Below are positions 9,160 through 18,922 of a stretch of DNA of 64,000 nucleotides, in pieces (position 1 is the first letter of the stretch; the number at the start of each line of letters is the position of its first letter). The translations under genes and the position numbers were made by a program. The notes under the pieces were generated by a model. It was not told the origin of the DNA. It was given only the letters and a program-made list of their open reading frames with translations, and did not search any database. Source of the DNA: an uncultured Vampirovibrio sp. (lineage in GTDB: Bacteria > Cyanobacteriota > Vampirovibrionia > Gastranaerophilales > Gastranaerophilaceae); assembly GCA_910577515.1 (NCBI GenBank), contig CAJTLW010000002.1:186001-250000 (forward strand), read 5' to 3'.

Positions 9160-9660
9160 ATGGCCAAAGATTGCAGTTTTGATGTAGTATCTGAATTCGA
9201 CAAACAAGAGCTTGTAAACGCTGTTGAGCAAACAAAAAAAGATATTGCTTCACGTTTTGATTTAAAAGATTCAAATTCAACCGTGGAATTAGATGCTGAT
9301 AAAACAATCACAATCACCACAAACGATGATATGAAATTGAGAAATATCGTAGATATCCTTCAAGGCAAAATGATTAAAAGAAATTTAAGTATAAAAATTC
9401 TTGACCCTAAACCCGCAGAAAATGCTCTTGGCGGAAATGTAAGACAGGTTTTTGAACTTAAAAAAGGCTTAACGCAGGAATTGGCTAAAAAAATTGTTGC
9501 CGTTGTGAAGGATTCTAAATTAAAAGTTCAAGCCTCAATTCAAGGTGAGCAGGTAAGAGTTTCAGGCAAAAGCAGAGATGACCTGCAGGATGTAATTAAG
9601 CTTTTAAAAGAAAAAGAAGACACCCTGAATATTCCTTTGCAATTTACAAACTACAGATAA
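9160..9660 (+). CDS. yajQ: YajQ family nucleotide-binding protein
   Basis: 166 residues, full length for the family. It opens CSFDVVSEFDKQELVNAVEQ and continues IASRFDLKDSNSTVEL, matching the YajQ pattern S-F-D-(I/V)-V-S-E and R-(F/Y)-D-(F/L)-K. Family members have two RNP-like folds. Some bind cyclic di-GMP and act with a transcription factor, others bind RNA or tRNA; the role here is open. The start has a GGGAG site 6 nt upstream. It is followed 32 bp later by nadK. Confidence 0.93.
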   Translation: MAKDCSFDVVSEFDKQELVNAVEQTKKDIASRFDLKDSNSTVELDADKTITITTNDDMKLRNIVDILQGKMIKRNLSIKILDPKPAENALGGNVRQVFELKKGLTQELAKKIVAVVKDSKLKVQASIQGEQVRVSGKSRDDLQDVIKLLKEKEDTLNIPLQFTNYR

Positions 9661-9692
9661 TTTTTTATAAAAATGCATCAGGACAATATATT

Positions 9693-10520
9693 ATGGATAA
9701 AAATTTAGATTTAAGCAATGTAGGCGTTGTTTATAATTCTGAAATTGAAGGAAGCAAAGATTTTGCATCCAAAGTTTCTTGTGCGTTTTTTGAAAAAAAA
9801 TTAACCTTATCAAAACCAAACGTTTTTGATATTGAAAATATGCCCGATGGTTTAACATTCGCTATTTCAATCGGCGGGGACGGCACAATTTTAAAATGTG
9901 CAAGGCATTATAGCAAATTAAACGTTCCAGTTTTTGGTTTTAATATGGGGCGCCTTGGATATTTATCACAGGCTTTGCCTTCAGAGCTTGATTATGTAAT
10001 AGAAAAAATCCAAAATAATGATTTTAGGATTGAAGAAAGAACGATGCTGAAATCTGATGCAGGAAATGTTGCCCTGAATGATATGGTGGTAAAGAAGGAA
10101 TTAAATTCAAGAACATCTGTTTTAAATCTTTATATAAATAATGAACCTGTGTGTAGCTATATGGCAGACGGTATTATTGTTTCGACACCTACAGGCTCTA
10201 CTGCTTATGCTCTTTCTGCAGGAGGCCCTGTAATTTCACCTGATATAGATTGCTTTTTAATAGTTCCAATCTGCCCGCATACTCTAAATGCGCGCCCTGT
10301 GGTCGTTAACTCAAATGAAAGTTTAACAATAAAAATCTGCGAAGAAACTAAATATCAAATAACGGCAGACGGGCAGGACATAAAGATGTTTAAGGGGGAA
10401 GTGGTTGTAAAAAAATATGAAAATTCAGCTAAACTTCTTCTTTTAAATAAACAAAAGCAGGATTTTTACAGGGTTTTAAGGCAAAAACTTCACTGGGGAG
10501 TGGCTCCGCATAAATGTTAA
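9693..10520 (+). CDS. nadK: NAD kinase
   Basis: ATP-dependent phosphorylation of NAD to NADP. 275 residues. The GGDGT motif (SIGGDGTILKCARHY, about residue 63) is the ATP/phosphate site. GSTAYALSAGGPVISP and TADGQD are the other conserved blocks that bind NAD and complete the active site. The 3' end overlaps recN by 7 bp (stop 10518-10520, recN ATG at 10514), so the two are translationally coupled. The nadK-recN pair is common in bacteria. AGGA 10 nt before the ATG is a weak ribosome site. Confidence 0.95.
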   Translation: MDKNLDLSNVGVVYNSEIEGSKDFASKVSCAFFEKKLTLSKPNVFDIENMPDGLTFAISIGGDGTILKCARHYSKLNVPVFGFNMGRLGYLSQALPSELDYVIEKIQNNDFRIEERTMLKSDAGNVALNDMVVKKELNSRTSVLNLYINNEPVCSYMADGIIVSTPTGSTAYALSAGGPVISPDIDCFLIVPICPHTLNARPVVVNSNESLTIKICEETKYQITADGQDIKMFKGEVVVKKYENSAKLLLLNKQKQDFYRVLRQKLHWGVAPHKC

Positions 10521-12115
10521 AAGAAATATTAATTAAAAATTTTATATTAATTGATGAATTAAAGCTGGAGTTTAATTCAGGATTTAACGTGTTTTTAGGG
10601 GAAACAGGCGCCGGAAAGAGTATTATATTCAAGGCAATTGATATAGCACTCGGCGCAAAAACAAGCAAAGATGTTTTAAAAAATCCTGAAAAAAATGCAC
10701 TTATTGAATTAACATTTTCAGATGACAAAGAAGAAACCGTTATTTCAAGAGAAATAAGCAAAACCGGCACTAAGCCCCGTTTAAATGGTGCAATGGTAAC
10801 GCTTGACATTATAAATGAGATGAGACAAAAACTTGTCGATATTCATTCTCAGCACCAGACATACACTTATCTTCAGTCAAAATATCATATTGAGCTTTTG
10901 GATACTTTCATTGAAAATTCTGATGCTGATTTTAAAACTGCCCTCAGTCATTACAAAGATGATTATTCTAAATTTAAAGAAGTGTCAAAGAAGCTTGATA
11001 TTATTGAAACAGGCGAAAAAGAAAACAGGGAAAAAATCGAATTTTTAAAATTTCAAACACAAGAAATTGAGCAGGCAGAAATTAAAGAAAATGAGGAAGA
11101 AGAGTTAAATTCAGAACTTGATATTTTATCAAACCTTGAAAATCTTAAAGAATTAACCTATGGCGCTTATTATTCTTTAAATAATGATGACAGCTCAATA
11201 ATTGATGCCTTGAATAAAATTAAATACAATATCCAAAAAGCAGCCGAATATGACAATTCTTTAAGTGAAACCGAAAACTCTTTTATTGATGCTCTTGAAA
11301 ATTTAAAGGATATTTCAAACACCTTAAGAAATTATTCCGAAAACCTTGAAGCTAACCCTCAAAGACTTGATGAAATAAATGAAAGACTTGAATTAATTCA
11401 AAAATTGAAAAGAAAATACGGTGATATTTTTGAAACTTATGAAAAATTAAAAAACGAACTTGATGAATTAGAACAAAGCTTTACATCTTATGAAGATTTA
11501 AAAATTGAAAAAGAAACCCTTTTAAATTCAATTACAAATTTATCTGATATTTTAGATAAAAAAAGAAGGAAATATGGGCTTAAATTATCTTCTTTAATTG
11601 AAAATGAACTTAAGAGTTTAAATTTAGACCATGCAAAATTTGATATTCAGATAGATAAAATTGAAACTTTTGGCTTGAAAGGCAAAAACAAAGTTGAATT
11701 TTTGATTTCAACAAACGTTTCAAAAGACCTTGCTCCGTTGAATAAGACGGCTTCCGGCGGTGAAATTTCAAGGGTGATGCTTGCAATTAAATCCGTTTTT
11801 TCAAATTTAGATAAAGTATCAGTTATTATTTTTGATGAAATTGATACAGGAATTTCCGGTAAAACTTCAGTTTGTGTTGCAAATGCAATAAATAATTTAG
11901 CTAAATCTGCACAGGTTTTTGCAATCACCCATCAGCCTATAATAGCATCAAAGGCAAATGATTTTTATTTTGTATCAAAAGAGCAAACAGATGAAACGGT
12001 GGTGAGCGTCAAAAGACTTAAAGAAGATGAAAAGCCGAATGTTTTGGCACAAATGGCACTTGGAGATGTGAGCGATAATTCACTTACTTTTGCAAAAGAG
12101 CTTTTAAATTCATAA
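10514..12115 (+). CDS. recN: DNA repair protein RecN
   Basis: SMC-like ATPase of double-strand-break repair, 533 residues. Walker A is GETGAGKS near residue 30. The long central region (residues 150-350) is charged coiled coil. The C-terminal ATPase half has the ABC signature TASGGEISRVMLA and Walker B IIFDEIDTGISG, followed by the H-loop ITHQP. It overlaps nadK. No convincing terminator follows; only a weak AT-rich hairpin occurs around 12113-12150. Confidence 0.96.
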   Translation: MLKEILIKNFILIDELKLEFNSGFNVFLGETGAGKSIIFKAIDIALGAKTSKDVLKNPEKNALIELTFSDDKEETVISREISKTGTKPRLNGAMVTLDIINEMRQKLVDIHSQHQTYTYLQSKYHIELLDTFIENSDADFKTALSHYKDDYSKFKEVSKKLDIIETGEKENREKIEFLKFQTQEIEQAEIKENEEEELNSELDILSNLENLKELTYGAYYSLNNDDSSIIDALNKIKYNIQKAAEYDNSLSETENSFIDALENLKDISNTLRNYSENLEANPQRLDEINERLELIQKLKRKYGDIFETYEKLKNELDELEQSFTSYEDLKIEKETLLNSITNLSDILDKKRRKYGLKLSSLIENELKSLNLDHAKFDIQIDKIETFGLKGKNKVEFLISTNVSKDLAPLNKTASGGEISRVMLAIKSVFSNLDKVSVIIFDEIDTGISGKTSVCVANAINNLAKSAQVFAITHQPIIASKANDFYFVSKEQTDETVVSVKRLKEDEKPNVLAQMALGDVSDNSLTFAKELLNS

Positions 12116-12200
12116 AATTTGCAGTAATTTTACTATGCAAAATATTTTATGTTTGGTTTTTTAAATAATATCAATTTATTTAGTGTTTAAGGTTCAGGTA

Positions 12201-13040
12201 ATGAATGTAAATTTTAATATTTATCCGGTTTCTTTTGGGGTAAAAAATAAATACAGATGGGGAAGTCCTGTTTTATCAGAGACATCCAAAGGAAATGCTA
12301 AGTTGCAGATGACATCTGCAAATACAGGTTTATCGGACGCTTCAATAAAAGATATTGGTGTACTTAGGGCAAAACATGTAAGTGAAGTTGTTCTTATGTA
12401 TGATACTCCTGAACAAATTGCAGCCTATGTTAAAAGGTTAAATCAAAAAGTTGAAGAACATGACAGAATTAAAAGAAGCTATGATGAAGAAATTGAAATG
12501 GCAAGAGGGGTAGTAACAGATGTTGTTTCTCTCCTTGATTGTAAAATTGATTTTAACAGATTAGGCATTGACCCTGAAGATTTAACCAATGACGAAGCTA
12601 TAGAATATGGTTCTAAATTTGCTTTTTGGACCACAAGCCTAAATGGTGCGCCAAGAAATGGCCGTGAAAGACCAGGTATAGTTAGAAGTGCAAATGAATT
12701 TATGGCTCTGGTTGAAGAAAAGCATCCTCTGTATGCTGCAGGTGAATTTGAAGATATTATCAAGAGATTATCTCCTCATGTTTTAAAAAATGATAGAAGA
12801 ATTCAAGATAGCTATGATGCAGAGTATGCAAGAGCGTGTATTGAATATCAAAAACTTCCTTTTTCAAGAAGGTTATTAATATTTGAGCCAACGCAAAAAT
12901 ATAGCCCGATATATGGTAATTTGACGAGGCTTGAAATACTTCGTGAACAGGAAATTGAAAGAATTAATCGTGCCAGAGAAGAATCAAGAAAAGCTGAATA
13001 TCAAAACTGGCTTGATAATGCCTTTATGAATTCAAACTAA
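12201..13040 (+). CDS. unknown charged helical protein with N-terminal SFG motif
   Basis: Not recognised. About 279 residues from the ATG at 12201; the frame is open a little further upstream to a GTG at 12183, but AGG-TTCAGG lies just before the ATG. It begins MNVNFNIYPVSFGVKNKYRW, one of the window's Asn/Phe-rich leaders ending in F-G. The remainder is soluble and strongly helical (QKVEEHDRIKRSYDEEIE; EQEIERINRAREESRK). No cysteine cluster, membrane segment or signal peptide. It is convergent with ftsY, 6 bp apart. Confidence 0.78.
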   Translation: MNVNFNIYPVSFGVKNKYRWGSPVLSETSKGNAKLQMTSANTGLSDASIKDIGVLRAKHVSEVVLMYDTPEQIAAYVKRLNQKVEEHDRIKRSYDEEIEMARGVVTDVVSLLDCKIDFNRLGIDPEDLTNDEAIEYGSKFAFWTTSLNGAPRNGRERPGIVRSANEFMALVEEKHPLYAAGEFEDIIKRLSPHVLKNDRRIQDSYDAEYARACIEYQKLPFSRRLLIFEPTQKYSPIYGNLTRLEILREQEIERINRAREESRKAEYQNWLDNAFMNSN

Positions 13041-13046
13041 AATATT

Positions 13047-13967
13047 TTAAAATATTGCATCTATAAATTCTTCAGCACTAAAATCTTTAATGTCTTCAAT
13101 TCCTTCGCCAACCCCTATAAGTTTAGTTGGAAGGTTGTATTCTTTTGCAATTGATAAAATCATTCCGCCTTTAGCTGAGCCGTCAAGTTTTGTAAGTGCG
13201 GCAGATGTTAATTGTACTGCTTCATTAAATACTTTTGCCTGATTTAGTCCATTTTGTCCTAAATTTGCATCCAGTACAAGAATGCTTTCCAAAGTGCAAT
13301 TTTGAGCATTTTTTACTATAATATTTTTTACCTTTTTTAATTCTTCAATTAAATTAAATTTATTTTGAAGCCTTCCTGCAGTATCAATAATCAAGACATT
13401 ATAATTCTCATCCTGCCCCTTTTTAATGGCCTCGTACACAACTGCAGCACTATCTGCCTTGTCGCGCCTTACAATGTCTACATCTGCTCTTTTGGCCCAA
13501 ATATCAAGCTGTTCTTCAGCAGCAGCTCTGAATGTATCTCCTGCTGCAATTAACACCTTTTTACCCTCTTTTTTAAACCGGTTTGCAAGTTTTCCAATTA
13601 AAGTTGTTTTGCCGGCGCCATTTATACCTACGACAAAATAAATATTTAAACAGTCTTCCTTATACAAAAGCTTTTCATTATTTTTATAGGCGGAACTTAA
13701 AATGTTTAAAAATATATCCTTTAAGAAGTCTTTTAAATCGGATGATTTAACCTTGTTTTCCCTTATTTTATCAACGATTTCAACACTCAAATCTATCCCT
13801 AAATCTGCCTTAATTAAGGCATCTTCAATATCTTCAAGTTCATATTCGTCTAAAATATTGCTGCTTGTTCCTGCAATATTTAAAACATTTTTAATTAAAG
13901 CGGAAGATGTCTTTGAAAGGGCTTCTTTTAGCCCTCTGAAGCCAGAATTATTAAACATAAACTTCAA
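13047..13967 (-). CDS. ftsY: signal recognition particle receptor FtsY
   Basis: SRP-family GTPase receptor that hands ribosome-nascent chains to the membrane translocon. 306 residues: a short helical N domain, then G domain with GINGAGKTT (P loop), DTFRAAA, DTAGR and TKLDGSAKGG, and the closing GVGEGIEDIKDF. It lacks the long acidic A domain of enterobacterial FtsY, as in many bacteria. Its start overlaps the end of nusB by 17 bp, so it belongs to the glyS-GT4-nusB-ftsY row. A second in-frame ATG at 13958 could also serve. Confidence 0.96.
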   Translation of the reverse strand: MKFMFNNSGFRGLKEALSKTSSALIKNVLNIAGTSSNILDEYELEDIEDALIKADLGIDLSVEIVDKIRENKVKSSDLKDFLKDIFLNILSSAYKNNEKLLYKEDCLNIYFVVGINGAGKTTLIGKLANRFKKEGKKVLIAAGDTFRAAAEEQLDIWAKRADVDIVRRDKADSAAVVYEAIKKGQDENYNVLIIDTAGRLQNKFNLIEELKKVKNIIVKNAQNCTLESILVLDANLGQNGLNQAKVFNEAVQLTSAALTKLDGSAKGGMILSIAKEYNLPTKLIGVGEGIEDIKDFSAEEFIDAIF

Positions 13968-14604
13968 CCACTTTAGCTAAAATTCCATTTATAAAAGAAG
14001 GTGAATCATCGGTTGAATATTTTTTGGCAAGTTCAAGTGCTTCGTCGATTACAACCTTTACAGGGGCATCTTTTATAAATAATAATTCAGTGATTGCTAT
14101 TCTTAAAATATCTTTGTCAATTTTAAAGAGTCTTTCAATATCCCAGCCAGAGGCAAGCTCTTTAATAACGTTATCAATATCGTCTTTTCTTTCTTTGTAA
14201 GTTTTTATGATTTTTTGAATGTATCTTTTTACATCACTTTGCCCTGATAATACGCTTAACTCTGCTATTTCAAGCGCAAATACAGATTTTTCGGCCGCAT
14301 TCATCAAGGTATCAATATCTTCTTTCATTTTTGATGTTAAAGGCATTTCGACCGCTATATTATGTGCATCAATTGGTCTTGATAAATTATCAGGATGGTT
14401 GTTTTCAAAATCTTCAACAAATTCTTTAACTCCTGAAAGTTCAGATGTTACAATGGAAATTTCATCTAATGAATTGCTAATAAGTGTGCGTACTGAATTT
14501 AAAACCATCTGTTCAAAATCGCCGTTTGCAAATTTTTCAATGTCTTTGCCGATTTGAGAAAATATTATAAGGGCTAGTTCCCTTGAAGCGCGTCTTGCTT
14601 GCAT
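13951..14604 (-). CDS. nusB: transcription antitermination factor NusB (long form)
   Basis: Binds boxA RNA with S10 in rRNA antitermination. The C-terminal part is diagnostic: DKDILRIAITELLF, then PVKVVIDEALELAKKYSTDDSPSFINGIL. It is 217 residues rather than the usual about 140. The extra length lies between the N-terminal helix (RRASRELALIIFSQ) and the core. From memory, cyanobacterial NusB proteins share this length and an MQ-x-RR-x-ARELAL start, which supports the taxonomic guess. Confidence 0.92.
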   Translation of the reverse strand: MQARRASRELALIIFSQIGKDIEKFANGDFEQMVLNSVRTLISNSLDEISIVTSELSGVKEFVEDFENNHPDNLSRPIDAHNIAVEMPLTSKMKEDIDTLMNAAEKSVFALEIAELSVLSGQSDVKRYIQKIIKTYKERKDDIDNVIKELASGWDIERLFKIDKDILRIAITELLFIKDAPVKVVIDEALELAKKYSTDDSPSFINGILAKVVEVYV

Positions 14605-14645
14605 TTATTAAAATCCTTTATCAATCTTCGTCTTTTTATTTAGTA

Positions 14646-15788
14646 TTATAGCTTAAACAATTCAATTTTTTGCAAATAATTTTTAACGGAATTTTCATAA
14701 GAAAACATTTTTGCAGTTGCAATTGCATTTTTTGAAATTTCCAAAAATTGTTTAGGTTTAAAGTTTAAAATTTTATTAATGGCGTTGTATATCCCTTTTT
14801 TATTTGCTTTTATTATAAAACCGCTTTCATCATTTTTAATTATTCCATCCACCCCTGAATTTTTTGAACATAGTACAATATTCCCATGCGAAAGTGCTTC
14901 CATATAAACCATTCCGAACGTTTCATTTTTTGAGGGTAAAATAAAAATATCTGCTGCAGCCATTTTCTTATACACTTCATCTTTTGAGAGTGTGCCTGAA
15001 AATTTTATATCAAGCTTATATTTTATATTTAAAATTTCAAGTTTTTCCCTTAAAGGTCCGTCTCCTATAATTTCAAGGCTTATTTTTTTGTGTTTTTTCT
15101 TTAATTTTTTATATGCTAAAATTAAAGCTTTAATATTTTTTCTTTTAATAAGGCTTGAAACCGTAAGCAGTTTTGCTTTTTTGGGGTCAAATTTATGCTC
15201 TTCCAATAGTTTTTCATTTTCTTCAGTTAGTTTTAAAGGCACGCCCGAATAAATAATTTCAACAGGTTTATTTAGCGCAGGAAGTATTCGTTTGATTTTA
15301 TCTTTAAGCCAAAAGCTCCTTGGTAAAATACAGGAAGCATTTTGATAAGCCTCTATCATTCTTTTTTTAAACATAAAGTATTTAATATCAGATAAAACCG
15401 TGATATCGCTGGCATGCACTGCACACAACATTGGGATTTTATATTCTTTTGAAATAATATCGGCACACATAATACCGCTTGGCATGTGTGCTACGATTGC
15501 ATCAAATTTTTCATCCTTAAAATATTCTTTATAAGCAGAAAGAACGGAATTTTTTCTGAAAGGCAATAGAAAATTTCTGTTAAAAATTTTCACATGGGCG
15601 TTTTCATATTCCCCGTTTTTATAGGTTTTTCTTCCCCTTATCTGAACATTAAAGATAAAATTAGGCCTAAATACCTGTACATTATGCCCGGCTTCTGCAA
15701 ATCCCAAAGCAAAATCCCTTATTGTTAAAGGTATTCCTTTTTCACCTTCAAACAACGGGTATAAATCAGTTATAAGTAAAATATTCAT
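14646..15788 (-). CDS. family 4 glycosyltransferase
   Basis: GT-B fold retaining glycosyltransferase, 380 residues. It starts MNILLITDLYPLFEGEKGIP, a classic GT4 opening. The donor site is LTVSSLIKRKN, EIIGDGPLREKLE and the E-x7-E motif in ETFGMVYMEALSHG. Acceptor and sugar are unknown; likely a cell-surface glycan or glycolipid. Its ATG directly abuts the glyS stop codon with no gap, so it is translationally coupled, although a functional link to glycyl-tRNA synthetase is not evident. Confidence 0.9.
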   Translation of the reverse strand: MNILLITDLYPLFEGEKGIPLTIRDFALGFAEAGHNVQVFRPNFIFNVQIRGRKTYKNGEYENAHVKIFNRNFLLPFRKNSVLSAYKEYFKDEKFDAIVAHMPSGIMCADIISKEYKIPMLCAVHASDITVLSDIKYFMFKKRMIEAYQNASCILPRSFWLKDKIKRILPALNKPVEIIYSGVPLKLTEENEKLLEEHKFDPKKAKLLTVSSLIKRKNIKALILAYKKLKKKHKKISLEIIGDGPLREKLEILNIKYKLDIKFSGTLSKDEVYKKMAAADIFILPSKNETFGMVYMEALSHGNIVLCSKNSGVDGIIKNDESGFIIKANKKGIYNAINKILNFKPKQFLEISKNAIATAKMFSYENSVKNYLQKIELFKL

Positions 15789-17873
15789 CTATACTTTTTT
15801 AAACTTTGTAAAATCTGCAACGTCTTCAAAACATTTTCTTAAACGAAGCAAAATTGAAAGCCTGTTATTTTTATCTTCAACATTTTCATCATTTACAAGA
15901 ACGGCCTTGAAAAATTCATCAATCAAAGGTGTTAGCTGATACAAGTCTTTAACTGATTCGTTTTGTGTCTTTGTTGACAATAAGGCGCTAAAAAGATTTT
16001 TTTCTTCTGCAGTTTTTAAACTATCAGCCGAGATTTGCCTTTCTAAAAGTGCATTATCAATGCCTTCCGTTATTCTTGAAATTCTTTTTGCCTGTTCTAT
16101 AAATTCTCTAAAATCTTCTGTATCTTTTTGCTGTTTCAAATCTTCGCATTTTTTCTTGAAAGATTTTAAATCTGCAAGAGGAGAAGTTTTTCTTAAAGCA
16201 TCCAATATTTCAGAATCATATTCATTTTCAAACATTACAAATAATCTGTCTAAAATAAAATCTGAAAGTTCAGATTTTAAGCTTGATTCAACTTCAAGAT
16301 TAAAATCATCTGCAATTTGTTTTACCGTATAATCAATTAATTTTTTAATATCAATTTTTAAACCGGCTTCAATTATAATTCTTAAAATACCAATTGCAGC
16401 ACGTCTTACACCAAGAGGGTCATTTGAACCCGTGGGGCGTTTTTTCTTCTTATCTTTTTGCGTGGATAAGAAAACTGCACAAATAGTATCAATTTTATCT
16501 GCAATTGCAACAATTTTACCTTCAACAAGCCCTGGTAATTCTGAATTTGCACTCAAGGGGAAATAATGTTCTTTAATAGCTGATGCTACATTTGCTTTCT
16601 CCCCTGATTTAAGCGCATAATCTTCTCCAATAAAGCCTTGCAATTCGGTAAATTCAAACACAAGCTTTGTGCTTAAATCGGCTTTGCAAAGGCTTGCAGC
16701 TCTGTGTGCATCATGGGATAAATCAGACGGCAGTGCTAATTCTTCGCACAAATATTCGGAAATATTTTCAATTCTTTTTGTTTTATCAAAAAGTGTGCCT
16801 AAATCCCTTTGGAAAGTCATTCCCTTAAGGTTTTCTACCTTTGAAATTAACGGTGTTTTATTGTCTTCATTATAGAAAAATACGCCATCTTCAAGTCTTG
16901 CACTTACTACCCTCTGGTTACCGGCTTTTATATTATCAAATGATTCTTTATCTGTGCCGACAAAATTTGCCATTGTGATAAATTTATTTGAAAGCTTTCC
17001 TGTTTTTTTGTCATACAAAGGAAAATATCTTTGATGTTTTGACATTTCAGTTGTGCTTACAATGTCAGGAATTGCAAGATATTTTTCGTTAAAATCGCAT
17101 AAAACAGGCACAGGATATTCTGTGATATATACAATTTCATCTAAAAGGTCATCAAGATTATCAAACCTGATTTCTAATCCGTTTTCATCAGCCATTTTTG
17201 TTGCAGATTTAACGATAAGTTCTTTTCTTTCATCAATATCAGTATAAACATTAGCTTTTTTTAATGTTTCAACATATTCAAGCGGGTCTTTTATTTCAAC
17301 CTCTTTTATGCTTGAAAACCTATGCCCCTTGGTTTTGTTGCCTGCTTTTTTATCAATAATTGTAAAATCTAAAGTTTCATCTCCAAAAATACAAAGAACA
17401 TTTTCAATAGGTCTTGTAAATCTTTCTTCATAGTTTTTCCAGCGCATAAAATGTGCGCCTTGAAGCTTTAATACTATGCTTTCAATATTTTCATTTAAAA
17501 TTTCTTTTGTAGATTTTCCTTTTTTATGCACGTTTGCATAAATGTATCCGTCACGCTCAAAAAGTTCATTCTCGGATACCCCGTTCTTCTTTGCAAACCC
17601 TAAAGCAGCCATTGTGTATTTGCCGTTTTCATCAACGGCAGCCTTTAAAATAGGACCTTTGACATCTTTTGTAATGTCTTCCTGCGAAGAAGCTAATCCT
17701 TCAACAATAATTGCAAGCCTTCTTGGGGTTGCATAGCCTTTTATATCTTTATAATTTAAGGCATTTTCACTAAATAAATTTTTAAATCCGGCCTTTAATT
17801 GTTCAAGCCCTGAAGCTATAAACTTATAAGGCATTTCCTGTACTAAAATCTCAAATAAAAAATTCTTCATCAT
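15789..17873 (-). CDS. glyS: glycine--tRNA ligase beta subunit
   Basis: Beta chain of the alpha2beta2 glycyl-tRNA synthetase, 694 residues, full length. It opens FLFEILVQEMPYKFI (family: L-L-E-I-x-x-E-E-L-P) and has the core block STTEMSKHQRYFPLYD followed by FITMANFVG, and the HD-like GEDYALKSGE with RPTGSNDPLGVRRAAIGILRII. The alpha-subunit gene glyQ is not in the window, so the subunits are encoded apart or glyQ lies elsewhere. First of a four-gene minus-strand row. Confidence 0.96.
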   Translation of the reverse strand: MMKNFLFEILVQEMPYKFIASGLEQLKAGFKNLFSENALNYKDIKGYATPRRLAIIVEGLASSQEDITKDVKGPILKAAVDENGKYTMAALGFAKKNGVSENELFERDGYIYANVHKKGKSTKEILNENIESIVLKLQGAHFMRWKNYEERFTRPIENVLCIFGDETLDFTIIDKKAGNKTKGHRFSSIKEVEIKDPLEYVETLKKANVYTDIDERKELIVKSATKMADENGLEIRFDNLDDLLDEIVYITEYPVPVLCDFNEKYLAIPDIVSTTEMSKHQRYFPLYDKKTGKLSNKFITMANFVGTDKESFDNIKAGNQRVVSARLEDGVFFYNEDNKTPLISKVENLKGMTFQRDLGTLFDKTKRIENISEYLCEELALPSDLSHDAHRAASLCKADLSTKLVFEFTELQGFIGEDYALKSGEKANVASAIKEHYFPLSANSELPGLVEGKIVAIADKIDTICAVFLSTQKDKKKKRPTGSNDPLGVRRAAIGILRIIIEAGLKIDIKKLIDYTVKQIADDFNLEVESSLKSELSDFILDRLFVMFENEYDSEILDALRKTSPLADLKSFKKKCEDLKQQKDTEDFREFIEQAKRISRITEGIDNALLERQISADSLKTAEEKNLFSALLSTKTQNESVKDLYQLTPLIDEFFKAVLVNDENVEDKNNRLSILLRLRKCFEDVADFTKFKKV

Positions 17874-17915
17874 GCCTTTAATTTTATTACAAAAAGAATT
17901 TTTTGGCTAAATTTT

Positions 17916-18737
17916 TTATCTTTTTAAGATTGGACCGTTTTTATCCATAATCATTATCGTGCCAAACCCTGAGCGGTCAATATCTGAATCATAAACTGTG
18001 CGGCTTCCGCTATTAAAATCCAAAGATGCTCTTTTGCCGTCAAAGGTTTGAATTCCCATGTGCATTCCATCAGGAGAAACCATTATTCTTTTGATATCTT
18101 CAGATTTAAAAGAATTTTTCGTTGAAATATTGAGATTATTTAAAACGCTATCCATATCAAACCCTGAATCAAGTGTCCTTACTAAAAATGTAGGATAGCT
18201 CATTGAATAACTCTTGCTCGAACTGTCTAATATTGCAGGGGTATCCAGCTGTGTTTTAGCTGCAAGCTCTCTTTGTTCAACATCAAATAAAGCTTTCATT
18301 ACCTTTGCTTTTTCTTTTGAACTTAAAAGCTCGACATCCACCATTTTCTCGCTTATGAAAGGATTTTGTTTCGGCTTGCCGTACAAACCGCCCTTCAAGG
18401 GCATTATGGTCACAAAGTCAGTTTCTTCATCAAGCCCCGCTTCTATAAAAAGCACTTTTGCATCTTCTGCCATATCATCAGACATTTCTTCAGAATAAAA
18501 GCATTCACCTCTCTTATTATAAAGCATTACATTGGTTGTTTTGTATATTTCATCTTGAACAAAGGCTACTTTTGAAGGTGTGCCATAATCTAACAAATGC
18601 ATATCCAAAACTGCTAGATTATTTTGGCGTTTAAGCTCCCTTATATTTTTTATTTTAGCGCCCGGATTTTCCGTTTTTGGAGAACTGCCAAAACTCTGAC
18701 TGCTATAATAATTTTTATCAAAACCTTGAATTTTCAT
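17916..18737 (-). CDS. unknown protein with N-terminal QSFGSS motif
   Basis: Not recognised. 273 residues starting MKIQGFDKNYYSSQSFGSSP, again an N-terminal Asn/Ser/aromatic leader ending in F-G. The body is soluble with mixed alpha/beta character. The C-terminal third has a repeated D-x-D/G pattern (MVSPDGMHMGIQTFDGKRASL; VYDSDIDRSGFGTIMIMD) like beta-propeller or beta-sandwich strands. It lies 42 bp before glyS on the same strand. No Shine-Dalgarno site is clear. Confidence 0.75.
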   Translation of the reverse strand: MKIQGFDKNYYSSQSFGSSPKTENPGAKIKNIRELKRQNNLAVLDMHLLDYGTPSKVAFVQDEIYKTTNVMLYNKRGECFYSEEMSDDMAEDAKVLFIEAGLDEETDFVTIMPLKGGLYGKPKQNPFISEKMVDVELLSSKEKAKVMKALFDVEQRELAAKTQLDTPAILDSSSKSYSMSYPTFLVRTLDSGFDMDSVLNNLNISTKNSFKSEDIKRIMVSPDGMHMGIQTFDGKRASLDFNSGSRTVYDSDIDRSGFGTIMIMDKNGPILKR

Positions 18738-18922
18738 TTTATTAAAAACAAACCTTAATCTTTTTCAAACCTTCACACATATATTATTTAAATACAAGCA
18801 TAGTATTAATTGTTAAAAAAGGTTTAAATATTAAGTTTTATTAAATATGATACAAATTTTTAACGTATTTGAAATTAGAACAATTATGTGTCATTTTATT
18901 ATTGGGAGAGAATACTAAGAAA

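Noticed and set aside
9104..9320. Minus-strand frames overlapping the start of yajQ
   Set aside because: Shadow of yajQ with biased composition and no start signals.
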